A program made the position numbers and the translations under genes. A stretch of DNA of 64,000 nucleotides from CATOSP01 sp965205385 (lineage in GTDB: Bacteria; Chloroflexota; Dehalococcoidia; Lucifugimonadales; UBA3495), in the NCBI GenBank assembly GCA_965205385.1, contig CBDBGS010000006.1, positions 372,001-436,000 of the forward strand, read 5' to 3'. The notes beneath the pieces were generated by a model. It was not told where the DNA came from, did not search any database, and worked only from the letters and a program-made list of their open reading frames with translations. Below, one piece after another: positions 27,011 through 35,257 of this stretch (the first letter of the stretch is position 1; each line of letters begins with the position of its first letter).

Positions 27011-28726
27011 TCAGAAAAGCTCGGATATCTCCCGTTCCAGTTGCTCGTCCGGCGTCTCTGACGTGTGGAATGCCCGTGTGGCGGGTCCCCGGCTGAGCTG
27101 CTCGTAGGACTCCGCGGAGCCGTATTCCCTGGTGCGGACTACGACCGGCATTGGAACGGCGTGGCCGAAAATCAATGCTTGCTGCTTCGCCTCCAGCCTG
27201 GACAATACCGTTCTCAACTGACGGCTTCCTGACGTACCGGAAAGGACCGCCTCGATGTCCCGGTCGTTGTCCAGGAGGCAGGTAAGCCTGGTGCCGACCT
27301 GGCTCATGACCTCCGCGTCAATGCCGCTGGGCCTCTGGTCGATGACCATAAGCGTGACGTTGTACTTACGCAATTCCCTGGCGATGGTGCCGAAGATCGT
27401 ATGGCCGGCCACGGCGGGGCTCAGGAACTTATGGGCTTCTTCGATGACAATGACCAGAGGCCTGGGATCCTGGCCGAGACCACCCTCGGCCTCTTCCTTG
27501 CGCTCGACATACCTTGCGTGGATCCGCCGCGATAGCAGGTTGGTCACCAGCATGTACGCGGTGAGGTCGCGGCCATACCTGCCAAACTCCAATACCACGT
27601 GCTGACCACGTTCCAGGTGCTCGATAATGCGCTCCGACGCGTCCCCGCCTCCGCTTTCGACCAGGAAACCGAACCGCTTAAGCCTTGTCAGCCGGTTATA
27701 CAGGGCTCCCAGGGCGGCGGGTTGCACCTGTATTTCAGCGGCCAGCTCGAAAACCGATTCCCTGCCTTCGTACTCCAGGAATGTCCGAATCCATTCGCGT
27801 TGTCCGAACCTTTGCTGCAGGTTGAACGCGGCGGACGCGGCAACCTCGGACAGGTTCAGGGTCTCGCGCAGCATCTCGACGTCTTCGGGCTCTATGTCGC
27901 CATAACCAATGCGCACTACATCGTCGATGGACGACCTGCGCCTGCGGGAGCTTTCCTCGTCCAGGCTGAAGGTGGACACGCGGGATGGGAACAGTTGTTT
28001 AAGCCCTTTGACGAACCGTTGACCCTCGGAATCGGCGGCGCCCCAGCCGTACTCGCTGTGCATGTCAAAAATCAGCGAGGAGGCTTCACCTCCTTGCAGG
28101 ATACCCACCAGGAGCAACCGGGTAAGGAAAGTCTTTCCCGTGCCGCTCTTGCCGAAGACGCCGATTGAACGCCTCACCAACTCGCCCACGTCGAGGCAGA
28201 GCTTATGTTCCATGTCCAGGGGATTGCCGATCCAGAAGTGGCGTTGGTCTTCCGCGCCGAACACTAGCTCCACGTCTCGTTGCGAGGCCACCCGGGTCCG
28301 CGAGAAGTGCGGTGGGATGGTCTTGGCGGCGGTGGGCGCGTCGGTTTCGTCTCCGGCAACGCTCGGCATGATTAACTGGGGCAACACGGAGATCGCGCCG
28401 TAGGCCACCGTCCCGGCCACCACCTGGGCGACCAGAGGGTTATCCACCAGGGCGGGAGTCTGCTTTAGCCTGGGGTCGGAACTGCCCAGGGAAACGTCGG
28501 TAACGACGCCAAAGAAACGGTGGTTGGCTCCCTGCATGGTTACCAAGGTGCCAGCCTTGACATTGTCCACGGGCGTATCCGGGTCGAGCCGCACCTCCAG
28601 CCCCTGGCTCAGAGACCCGTCCAGCACCATTCCCAGGTATTGGCCTGGGAACTCACCTGAAGAGGCAGGTCCACTCGCGGGATGGAAGGACCGAGAACCG
28701 TTTAGCTGTTGGGACTCGTCGGTCAT
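27011..28726 (-). CDS. HerA-like DNA-translocase ATPase
   Basis: A 571-residue HerA/DUF87-type ATPase. Residues about 25-95 form a HAS-barrel (GQYLGMVLDG through HRFFGVVTDVSLGSSD). The P-loop is IGVFGKSGTGKTFLTRLLLV (about 195), Walker B is LVIVIEEAHKFLSP, and sensor-like VIDQRPSGIDAEVMSQVGTR follows. HerA forms hexameric rings that work with a nuclease in end resection; no NurA nuclease is nearby. ATG at 28726 overlaps the stop of the upstream HAS-barrel gene as ATGA, so the two are translationally coupled. The open extension of 43 codons upstream lies inside that gene. Confidence 0.85.
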   Translation of the reverse strand: MTDESQQLNGSRSFHPASGPASSGEFPGQYLGMVLDGSLSQGLEVRLDPDTPVDNVKAGTLVTMQGANHRFFGVVTDVSLGSSDPRLKQTPALVDNPLVAQVVAGTVAYGAISVLPQLIMPSVAGDETDAPTAAKTIPPHFSRTRVASQRDVELVFGAEDQRHFWIGNPLDMEHKLCLDVGELVRRSIGVFGKSGTGKTFLTRLLLVGILQGGEASSLIFDMHSEYGWGAADSEGQRFVKGLKQLFPSRVSTFSLDEESSRRRRSSIDDVVRIGYGDIEPEDVEMLRETLNLSEVAASAAFNLQQRFGQREWIRTFLEYEGRESVFELAAEIQVQPAALGALYNRLTRLKRFGFLVESGGGDASERIIEHLERGQHVVLEFGRYGRDLTAYMLVTNLLSRRIHARYVERKEEAEGGLGQDPRPLVIVIEEAHKFLSPAVAGHTIFGTIARELRKYNVTLMVIDQRPSGIDAEVMSQVGTRLTCLLDNDRDIEAVLSGTSGSRQLRTVLSRLEAKQQALIFGHAVPMPVVVRTREYGSAESYEQLSRGPATRAFHTSETPDEQLEREISELF

Positions 28727-29322
28727 GATGTAACCGTCCTGAGTACGGCGTTCAGCCTTGGCAGATCTCCGGACAACTCGGTGGCCAGCGTCTTGGCGGC
28801 CCTGGCCACAAAGGTTGCAGCGTTGGAATGTACGGAAGCAGCTTCCCTCAGACATGCCGAGACGACTTCATCCACCGCCGGCACACCGGAGTTCAACAGG
28901 AGTCGAAGCCAGTCTAGTCTCGAAGCGAACTGTTCCACCTGTTCTGGGGCGCAGGTATAGACGAAGGAATGAATCCTGGGAGGTTGGGGTGGGAGGTAGG
29001 GCCGGACCTCCCCGCCATTCTCGTGACCGGTTACTAACGCCTCGAACCGGGAAGTGAGCAGCCTGTTGAGTTGAGGGTTCTCCTGGAACACTTCCTCCTC
29101 CGTTGCAGCGGCCTCTCCCCTGGCCAAGACTGGGCGGCTCGGGTCAAGGGGCTCGGTGGCAATGCGGTATACAACGGCGTAGATGTCCGTGGAACCGGTC
29201 CGGACCAGGCATCCGAGGGATGGCGTGTCGTAGAGCTGATAGCTTTGGGCCACAAACGAGGTGGAATTCGCCTCCACCACCTCCCCCAACCTCCGGGGCA
29301 GCGGCGCGTCCGCTGCGGTCAT
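28723..29322 (-). CDS. HAS-barrel domain protein, partner of the HerA-like ATPase
   Basis: A 199-residue protein. The first half (RRLGEVVEANSTSFVAQSYQ, then DIYAVVYRIATEP and the RPYLPPQPPRIHSFVY block) resembles stand-alone HAS-barrel proteins of cyanobacteria; this is recognition from memory, not a search. The second half is helical. It begins at ATG with GGAGGTGAG and ends inside the start codon of the HerA gene, so it probably caps or loads the HerA ring. It lacks the acidic nuclease motifs of NurA. Confidence 0.6.
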   Translation of the reverse strand: MTAADAPLPRRLGEVVEANSTSFVAQSYQLYDTPSLGCLVRTGSTDIYAVVYRIATEPLDPSRPVLARGEAAATEEEVFQENPQLNRLLTSRFEALVTGHENGGEVRPYLPPQPPRIHSFVYTCAPEQVEQFASRLDWLRLLLNSGVPAVDEVVSACLREAASVHSNAATFVARAAKTLATELSGDLPRLNAVLRTVTS

Positions 29323-29374
29323 CTCACCTCCAGGGATAGGGCGCCGTACACCGCCGGGTCATGGCGGGCGCACG

Positions 29375-30412
29375 TCAGATTGGGCCGACCCGGTCACTCA
29401 CGTCCCGGGCTGCGGCGAGGTACACCGGACTGGGATTAAGGGCGTATTCACGCAGGCAGGCTTCGGTGAACTTGATGGAGTGGGCTCCGCCCGCCGTGAC
29501 AGCTCTGTCGATCAGGTCTTGAAGGTCGCCGTCTGGAGCCTTGAACTGGGAAGGCTCCAGAGGCAGGGATACGGAATACCAGGTGTACACAGCGGCGCAG
29601 GCTTGCCATCCGTAACGCGCGGCCTGCCGTGCGTCTGAGTCCGACAGGTAGGGGGCCAGCAGGCGCAGGGCGCTGGGCGCGGTGACCGAGTGGACGAACG
29701 CAATCAAGTTTTTCTGGTTTGAAAGGTAGACTCCGGCGAAGGTCTCGGTGATATTTGGGATGAACCGTGAGATATCGTCTCCGGTATCCGCCAGGTCTAT
29801 GGTTCCTTGGAACTCTGGGTATTCCTCCAGCCCTTTGAGCTGTTCGATGATCGAGCCGCTTCCGTCGAACTCTGGTCCGTGCAGCCGTTCGACCTGGCCC
29901 AGCGCGTCCGATGGCGTATACCCCGCGTTGGCGGAGGATGGAGCGCCGGGAAGAACGTAATACCGGGCCGCCCAATATCCCAGGCCTTGAGCCAACTCGT
30001 AGATGCGCTGCGGCGATTCTCCGGATGCAAGGCTCCGCGCCGCGTGGGCGGTACGGATCAACCCGTGAGTGGCGGCGGATATGAGGGCCGGCGCGAGATG
30101 GGGCACCCATTCCGAAATAACCGACTGCCAGAGTTTTTCCGTCAGTTCATCCTGGAAAAACTGAATCCAGTCCCCCAAACGCTCTCGGTTGCCCAAAAAC
30201 TCCTGCCACTCATCCCTGGGTATAGGCAGGCCAGGCGTTGGGCGGTCTATTAGGCGGCCCCGGTAGCCTTCCACCCAGGGTAGGACCGATTCGTCCCGTC
30301 CCAGGGTGAATAGAGCCTCGGCGGCCATGGGGCCGTGATTCGCGTTGCCGTTAACAAGCTCCGTCCCGGCAAAGCTAAGGAGGTCCAACATTTCGTCGAT
30401 GGTTAATGCCAA
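29375..30412 (-). CDS. Questin-oxidase-like (DUF4243) protein
   Basis: A 345-residue mostly helical protein. The N-terminal block GNANHGPMAAEALFTLGRDE matches the conserved start of the questin oxidase/AflY family, and ATHGLIRTAHAARSL carries conserved His and Arg. Fungal members are Baeyer-Villiger-type or ring-opening oxygenases; the bacterial role is unknown. The start is probably TTG at 30412 (no good Shine-Dalgarno; an ATG lies 7 codons in). It stands 52 bases upstream of the HAS-barrel gene on the same strand. Confidence 0.75.
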   Translation of the reverse strand: MALTIDEMLDLLSFAGTELVNGNANHGPMAAEALFTLGRDESVLPWVEGYRGRLIDRPTPGLPIPRDEWQEFLGNRERLGDWIQFFQDELTEKLWQSVISEWVPHLAPALISAATHGLIRTAHAARSLASGESPQRIYELAQGLGYWAARYYVLPGAPSSANAGYTPSDALGQVERLHGPEFDGSGSIIEQLKGLEEYPEFQGTIDLADTGDDISRFIPNITETFAGVYLSNQKNLIAFVHSVTAPSALRLLAPYLSDSDARQAARYGWQACAAVYTWYSVSLPLEPSQFKAPDGDLQDLIDRAVTAGGAHSIKFTEACLREYALNPSPVYLAAARDVSDRVGPI

Positions 30413-30467
30413 AGCGGTACCCCCGGACCGTGGGAAGCCACGGGAAGTAGGAGCCGAAGGGGTGCGG

Positions 30468-30869
30468 TTACCTGGGGCTCGGTGGGCCTTCGATCCCGAT
30501 CTCTTTGCTAATCTTGCCGTCCCGCATCTCGAAGATGTGGGTGAGCCGCATCTGGCCCTTGGAACCCAGTGGCAGGGGTATAAACCCTTCCCTAGCCACG
30601 GTGAAGGTTACTATGCTGTCGTCGACCACCCGGTCTTCGGTGGCGAACCTGTCGAGCAAGTGGAACTCCACATCGTTGATGACCGAAAAGATCTCCCGGT
30701 AGTTGGCGGCCACCGCCGCCTTGCCCTCAATCACCAGGTGGCGGCTGGGAGCTTCCCAGACAACGTCGTCGGTGTAAAGCTCCAGAGCGTCTTCAATCCG
30801 GCCCGATGCCTCGCTGCCGAAATGGGCTTCCACTGCTGCCAAATTGGTTGCGATGATGTCCGAATCCAT
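30468..30869 (-). CDS. SnoaL-like/NTF2-fold protein
   Basis: A 133-residue protein with the SnoaL/NTF2-like cone fold: a helical start (VEAHFGSEASGRIEDALELY), DDVVWEAPSRHLVIEG, then beta strands to RLTHIFEMRDGKISKE. The family includes polyketide cyclases, dehydratases and non-catalytic binders. ATG start. It lies 64 bases downstream of the second CoA-transferase pair and probably belongs to that transcript. Function not predictable. Confidence 0.8.
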   Translation of the reverse strand: MDSDIIATNLAAVEAHFGSEASGRIEDALELYTDDVVWEAPSRHLVIEGKAAVAANYREIFSVINDVEFHLLDRFATEDRVVDDSIVTFTVAREGFIPLPLGSKGQMRLTHIFEMRDGKISKEIGIEGPPSPR

Positions 30870-30933
30870 ACTTCTGCCCCCGGCTAGCGGCTGGTCAGGT
30901 TGGTTTCGGTCCGGCTGGGTCCAAGGACGCGCC

Positions 30934-32214
30934 CTAGATCACACCGGACTCGGCAAGCATTGTCAGTTGCTGTCTCGGGACTCCAAGCTCTCCACAGAGG
31001 ACTTCCTCGTTGTGCTCCCCGATCAGGGGAGGACGCCTGGAGATGCGCCAGGGAGAGCCGTTATAGATCGCCGCCGCTCCGGGGTAGGTGAAGATCCTGC
31101 CAAGCTCGGGGTGCTCCACCTCTACGAAGAAGCCGCGGTCTTCCAGATGGGGGTCTCCAATTATCTCGTCCATGGAGCGGATGGCTCCCCAGGGGAAGTC
31201 CCGCTCCTGGCCGCCGCGGTATAGGTCTTCTTGGGGCATGTTGAGGAAGAAGTCGGCCAATACGTCGGTGGTGTGCTGGGCGTCGGCTTGGACCGTGGCC
31301 AGGTCGTTGTATTTCTCGTCCATCAAGTCCTGGGCCAGTCCGTATTGGTCCATCCACTCGGCCAACCGGCGCAGCCGCACGGGATTCAACGCGCTGCCCG
31401 AACGGGTCACGTTGACCCAACCCCCGTCTTGGGTAGGCAACTGGATTTTCACCGAATTGTCTGGGGAAGCGTGGCGTCCGGTATGCCGGCGCACCACTTC
31501 AGACGTGGAGAGGTAGATGGCGATAGCGCCCTCGGTGGTCAAAGCGCAGGCTTCATGGATCGAGGCGTCCATATACTGCCCTTCGCCGCTCATATCCCGC
31601 CAGTAAAGGGCGGCAAGGATGCCCATGTAAGAGTAATGGCCGCCAATGTGCCACGCGTTCCCCCCCCCAGGGGCGATGGGCGGGGCGCCGTCCACATCCT
31701 CGGGGTCATAGCCCGAGGATGCCATCTGACCGCCGCCGGCCAAGTGGGCAATGTCGCAGGTCAAGTAGTCCCGCCAAGGCCCCGTCTGCCCGAAGGGCGT
31801 TAGGGAACACATGATTAACCGTGGATTGGTCTCGGACAGATCGTTGTAGCCCAAGCCCAAGGCTGGCAGGTAGCCTGGAGGAAAAGTCTCCAGGATGATG
31901 TCTGCCGTGGCCGCCATTTGCCGGAACAGCCTGCGTCCGTCGGCGGTCTCCAGGTTCAGGGTGATGGCCCGTTTGGAGGTGTTGTAATGCCAGAAGGACA
32001 GGCTGCGTTCTGGGTGGGGCTTGTCTTCCAAGAACGGCCCCACATACCGGGTGTTCTGGCCTCCGGGGGGTTCGATCTTGATCAAATCCGCGCCCAAGTC
32101 GGCCATGAGCTTGCCGCAAAACTGGCCCTTTTCGTCGGACAGCTCTAGCACTCGCAGCCCGGCGAGCGGTCCGGGGTTATCGTAATTCGGGCCTGGATGG
32201 CCGTCGGTGGTCAT
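30934..32214 (-). CDS. CaiB/BaiF class III CoA-transferase, catalytic Asp missing (pair 2, second gene)
   Basis: A 426-residue CaiB/BaiF protein (VLELSDEKGQFCGKLMADLG, NTSKRAITLNLETADG, FGQTGPWRDYLTC). At the catalytic-Asp position there is Trp (NAWHIGGHYSYMGILAALY), so it should not carry out the usual Asp chemistry alone. ATG at 32214 overlaps the stop of the upstream paralogue as ATGA, which argues for equal production of the two. An open extension of 69 codons lies inside that upstream gene. Confidence 0.87.
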   Translation of the reverse strand: MTTDGHPGPNYDNPGPLAGLRVLELSDEKGQFCGKLMADLGADLIKIEPPGGQNTRYVGPFLEDKPHPERSLSFWHYNTSKRAITLNLETADGRRLFRQMAATADIILETFPPGYLPALGLGYNDLSETNPRLIMCSLTPFGQTGPWRDYLTCDIAHLAGGGQMASSGYDPEDVDGAPPIAPGGGNAWHIGGHYSYMGILAALYWRDMSGEGQYMDASIHEACALTTEGAIAIYLSTSEVVRRHTGRHASPDNSVKIQLPTQDGGWVNVTRSGSALNPVRLRRLAEWMDQYGLAQDLMDEKYNDLATVQADAQHTTDVLADFFLNMPQEDLYRGGQERDFPWGAIRSMDEIIGDPHLEDRGFFVEVEHPELGRIFTYPGAAAIYNGSPWRISRRPPLIGEHNEEVLCGELGVPRQQLTMLAESGVI

Positions 32215-33542
32215 CGCAGGGCCTCCTCTTGCATGTACGGGAACATGGGCATCTCCGGGGGCCACAGAGTCCCGTCCTGGTAAGCCTCTCGCACCTCGCT
32301 GGGACTCATGCCAAGCAAGTCGACGAATACCTCTATGTTGTGCTGGCCGACCATGGGGGGTGGCCGGTGCATCTGGGCGGGAGACTTGGAAAGCTTGAAG
32401 GGCGCGTTCTGGAATTTCCACGTCCCAAGCATGGGGTGTTCCATCTCAGTGTACATCTGCCGTTCCCGTAGCTGCGGGTCGTGCTCCACCCGGTCTTCCG
32501 AGCTTTGGACCGGCATCGCCCTGACTCCCGCCCCCTGGGCCTTTGCGGCCAGTTCGTACTTGGTCAGGGTCTGAGTCCACTGTTGGATGCCCTGGTCCAT
32601 ATCTTCCTGGTATTCGATGCGCCCCTTCAGGGTGCCGTATTTCGCGTCTTTGGCCCAGTCTGGACTGCCCATCAGTTCCACCAGATTCTTCCATTCCTGG
32701 TCCGAGAAGCAGGCGACCACGCACCAGTCGTTATACCCCCCACCCTTGGTCTTGTAGGAGTTGTGGGGCGCGACCGTGGGGCCCCGGTAGTTATTCAAGG
32801 GGGGTGTGTCGGGCCATACAGTGCGGTTGCCAGGGGGATAACCTTCTCGCCGGGCTTTGCGGCCATTCACCGTGCTGTCCAGGAAGGCCGGGCCTGTCAG
32901 GGTAATTCCCGTGATCATCTGCGACAGATCGACATGTTGGCCCTTTCCGGTGGCATTGCGGTTTCTCAGGCCGGTGAGAGCGCACATGGCGCCGTACATG
33001 CCGCCTGTGTCGTCCAGGTACGACCAACCCCAGCCCGCGGGCGGCTTACCCGGCATACCAGATAGGAAAGTCAGGCCGGACAACGCCTGCGCCGCCGGTC
33101 CCATGGTGCCGTAGTAGTGGTGCCTGCCCGTGTGGCCGAACCCGGCCATGGACACATAGACGATATCGGGCTTGATCTCTTTTAGAACGTCGTAACCGAT
33201 TCCCCAGCGTTCCATGATTCGCGAGCTGAAGTTCTCTATGACCACGTCCGAGACGGAGATCAGGCGCTTGACCAGGTTCAGTCCCTTCTCGGTTCGGACA
33301 TTCAATGTGACGCCACGCTTGTTGGCGTTGGTGTCGGCGAACTGTCCGGTTGAGTTGGGTCCGGGCTCGACACCCTGGGGGACTGTGAACCGGTTTTGCC
33401 GTAGCATATCCAGGTTTTCGGGCCACTCTACCTTGATCACTTCCGCGCCGAAGGTGCCCAGCCACCGGGCGGCCCAGGGCCCGGCGCGCACCCACGTGAA
33501 GTCGACCACCCTGATACCCTCTAACGGTCGGGGCATGCTCAT
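32211..33542 (-). CDS. CaiB/BaiF class III CoA-transferase with catalytic Asp (pair 2, first gene)
   Basis: A 443-residue CaiB/BaiF protein (RVVDFTWVRAGPWAARWLGT, GAEVIKVEWPE, NANKRGVTLNVRTEKG). The catalytic Asp is kept in YLDDTGGMYGAMCALTGL. ATG at 33542 with AGGAGG about 9 bases upstream; a second ATG is two codons in. It is the first gene of a minus-strand unit with the Asp-less paralogue and the SnoaL gene. The protein architecture is like formyl-CoA transferase and BbsE/BbsF; substrate unknown. Confidence 0.9.
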   Translation of the reverse strand: MSMPRPLEGIRVVDFTWVRAGPWAARWLGTFGAEVIKVEWPENLDMLRQNRFTVPQGVEPGPNSTGQFADTNANKRGVTLNVRTEKGLNLVKRLISVSDVVIENFSSRIMERWGIGYDVLKEIKPDIVYVSMAGFGHTGRHHYYGTMGPAAQALSGLTFLSGMPGKPPAGWGWSYLDDTGGMYGAMCALTGLRNRNATGKGQHVDLSQMITGITLTGPAFLDSTVNGRKARREGYPPGNRTVWPDTPPLNNYRGPTVAPHNSYKTKGGGYNDWCVVACFSDQEWKNLVELMGSPDWAKDAKYGTLKGRIEYQEDMDQGIQQWTQTLTKYELAAKAQGAGVRAMPVQSSEDRVEHDPQLRERQMYTEMEHPMLGTWKFQNAPFKLSKSPAQMHRPPPMVGQHNIEVFVDLLGMSPSEVREAYQDGTLWPPEMPMFPYMQEEALR

Positions 33543-33692
33543 AATGCGTCGCCTCCTGCTGGTCAAGTCGAGGAATTTGGACTGGGGCGAGGGCCATAAC
33601 GCCGAGGGCGGAACCATGGACCGGTCACTCGCCGGATGGCTTTTCACACTCGAGAAGGACCCGGTTTAGGTCTCCCGCCGGTTATTATTGGC

Positions 33693-33721
33693 AGTTTAGA
33701 GAGGCTAAAGCCCACTGTCAA
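33693..33721 (-). promoter_or_regulatory. Sigma-70-type promoter for CoA-transferase pair 2
   Basis: On the minus strand TTGACA (33716-33721), a 17-base spacer and TAAACT (33693-33698). The expected start is near 33686, leaving a leader of about 144 bases. It is back to back with the promoter of the B12/radical-SAM-fold gene. Confidence 0.6.
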
Positions 33722-33769
33722 CAAGGATACCGTCACTTGAGCATAAGAGTAGGCATATTCCTTTCCGGT

Positions 33770-33798
33770 TTGTCAAAGCCGACCCTATGAGCCATAAT
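33770..33798 (+). promoter_or_regulatory. Sigma-70-type promoter for the B12/radical-SAM-fold gene
   Basis: TTGTCA (33770-33775), a 17-base spacer and CATAAT (33793-33798), 37 bases before the chosen ATG. It is divergent from the CoA-transferase promoter 50 bases away. Confidence 0.6.
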
Positions 33799-33835
33799 GT
33801 GCTCGGCATCCGCCAACCAGACGCCGGAGGCTCAC

Positions 33836-35131
33836 ATGCGAGTATTGATGATCGCCACCAACCGCCATCAACGGCTGATGAGCCGAATGGAGGCCAGGCC
33901 CCTGCCCATAGGAATGGCCTACGTAGCGGCCTACCTGGACCAGGACCGGCACTCGGTGAAGACCCTGGACCTGATGTTCTCGGACGATTATTTGGCCGAC
34001 GTGGAGTCCGCGGTCAATGAGTTCAACCCCGACATGATTGGGATCTCCCTCCGGAATCTGAGCAACCACAGCTATATCGATCCCCAGTGGGCGTTGCCGA
34101 TAACCAAAGAAGTGATAGACAAGGTCCGTTCGATCACCAAGGCGACCATTGTTGTCGGCGGCCCGGCGTTCAGCCTGCTTCCCAGGGAATGTTTCTCCTA
34201 CTTGGAGCCAGACTTGGGTCTCGCCGGGGACGCGGGAGAGGCCTTTGCCGAGCTAGCCAACCGCCTGGAGGTTGGCGAGCCTTCCTACTATGACTTGCCC
34301 GGTCTGGTGAGGAGCGAGGGCGGCGAGGTCGTGTATCACGGTATGCGCTGTTACTCCGAATTCGCCAAGCCCCCCAGATTCGAGGACTTGGACATGGCGA
34401 AGTACCGCGCTGCGGGGTTCGGTGTCGGTATCCTGACCAAGTTGGGCGATTTCGGCTACCCCACAGGCGACGCGGCGGAGACCGCCGAGGCGCGAAGCTG
34501 GCGGATCATCCGTCCCATAGAAGAAGTGGTCCGCGAAGTCAAAGACATGGAAGAGCGCTTCGGGCTGAAGAAGGTGTTTTTCATAGACAATGGATTCAAC
34601 GTTCCCATCGAACATGCCAAGTCACTCTGCCACGCATTAACCGAAGCCGATCTCAAACTCCACTGGAACACCTGCCTCGCCCCCTTCAGTTGCGACCAGG
34701 AATTAGTGGGTTTGATGAAGTCCGCCGGCTGCGCCCTGGTCATCATGGGTACACCCAGGGGCGATGGGCACGGCGGGCACGTGTTGAACGAGAGCCGCGA
34801 GATGATGCGTCAGACCTGTGACATGTGCGACGAAGGCGGACTGCACTATACGGTTTCTCAGAACTTCGGCGAGCCAGGCGAGACCCGTGAGTCCGTCGAG
34901 GAAAAGTTAGAGTTCATCCGCAGCATCAATCCGGCTATGGTCAACCTACGGGTTGGCGCTGAGATTCAACCTGGGACACCTTTGGCAGCCACCGCGCTGG
35001 AAGATGGTCTCATCACCGATGAGAGTGAGCTGATCCGGCCTACTTTCTACCTCGATGCAGCGGTCAAGGACTGGATCGTCGATTACCTGATGGAAGAGAA
35101 GGCCAAGAACCCGCGCTGGAACCTGCTCTAG
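33836..35131 (+). CDS. B12-binding/radical-SAM-fold protein lacking the CxxxCxxC cluster motif
   Basis: A 431-residue protein. Residues 1-135 resemble the cobalamin-binding domain of B12-radical SAM enzymes (RPLPIGMAYVAAYLDQDRHS, TIVVGGPAFSLLP), but no DxHxxG is present. Residues about 190-400 follow the radical SAM barrel (SWRIIRPIEEVVREVKDMEE, KKVFFIDNGFNVP, NLRVGAEIQPGTPLA). Where the family has TKRGCPxxCxYC, this reads TKLGDFGYPTGDAAETAEAR, with no cysteine. Neither other forward frame gives the cysteines, so a sequencing frameshift is unlikely. ATG at 33836 has GGAGG 5 bases upstream. Substrate and activity unknown. Confidence 0.75.
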   Translation: MRVLMIATNRHQRLMSRMEARPLPIGMAYVAAYLDQDRHSVKTLDLMFSDDYLADVESAVNEFNPDMIGISLRNLSNHSYIDPQWALPITKEVIDKVRSITKATIVVGGPAFSLLPRECFSYLEPDLGLAGDAGEAFAELANRLEVGEPSYYDLPGLVRSEGGEVVYHGMRCYSEFAKPPRFEDLDMAKYRAAGFGVGILTKLGDFGYPTGDAAETAEARSWRIIRPIEEVVREVKDMEERFGLKKVFFIDNGFNVPIEHAKSLCHALTEADLKLHWNTCLAPFSCDQELVGLMKSAGCALVIMGTPRGDGHGGHVLNESREMMRQTCDMCDEGGLHYTVSQNFGEPGETRESVEEKLEFIRSINPAMVNLRVGAEIQPGTPLAATALEDGLITDESELIRPTFYLDAAVKDWIVDYLMEEKAKNPRWNLL

Positions 35132-35163
35132 CGCCAGCATCCGGCCACCCAGGACAGGTATCG

Positions 35164-35202
35164 CGGTTAGGCCATCGACTCGGCCAGAAGTCGGCCTAAT
35201 CG
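35164..35202 (+). terminator. Hairpin between the radical-SAM-fold gene and the thiolase gene
   Basis: CGGTTAGGCC (35164-35173) pairs with GGCCTAATCG (35193-35202), including one G-U pair that works only in the plus-strand RNA; an inner GACT/AGTC extends it. The following bases are only mildly T-rich, so it may be a weak terminator or an mRNA-end hairpin. Confidence 0.4.
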
Positions 35203-35257
35203 CCCGATTTACCCGTTGACGCCACGTCACCAGCCACATTGCGCCCAAGGAGGAAGC

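Noticed and set aside
28723..29322. NurA nuclease
   Set aside because: No acidic nuclease motifs; sequence pattern fits a HAS-barrel better.
34421..34520. Frameshift hiding the radical SAM cysteines
   Set aside because: Neither other forward frame contains cysteines in the right spacing and the frame is conserved on both sides.
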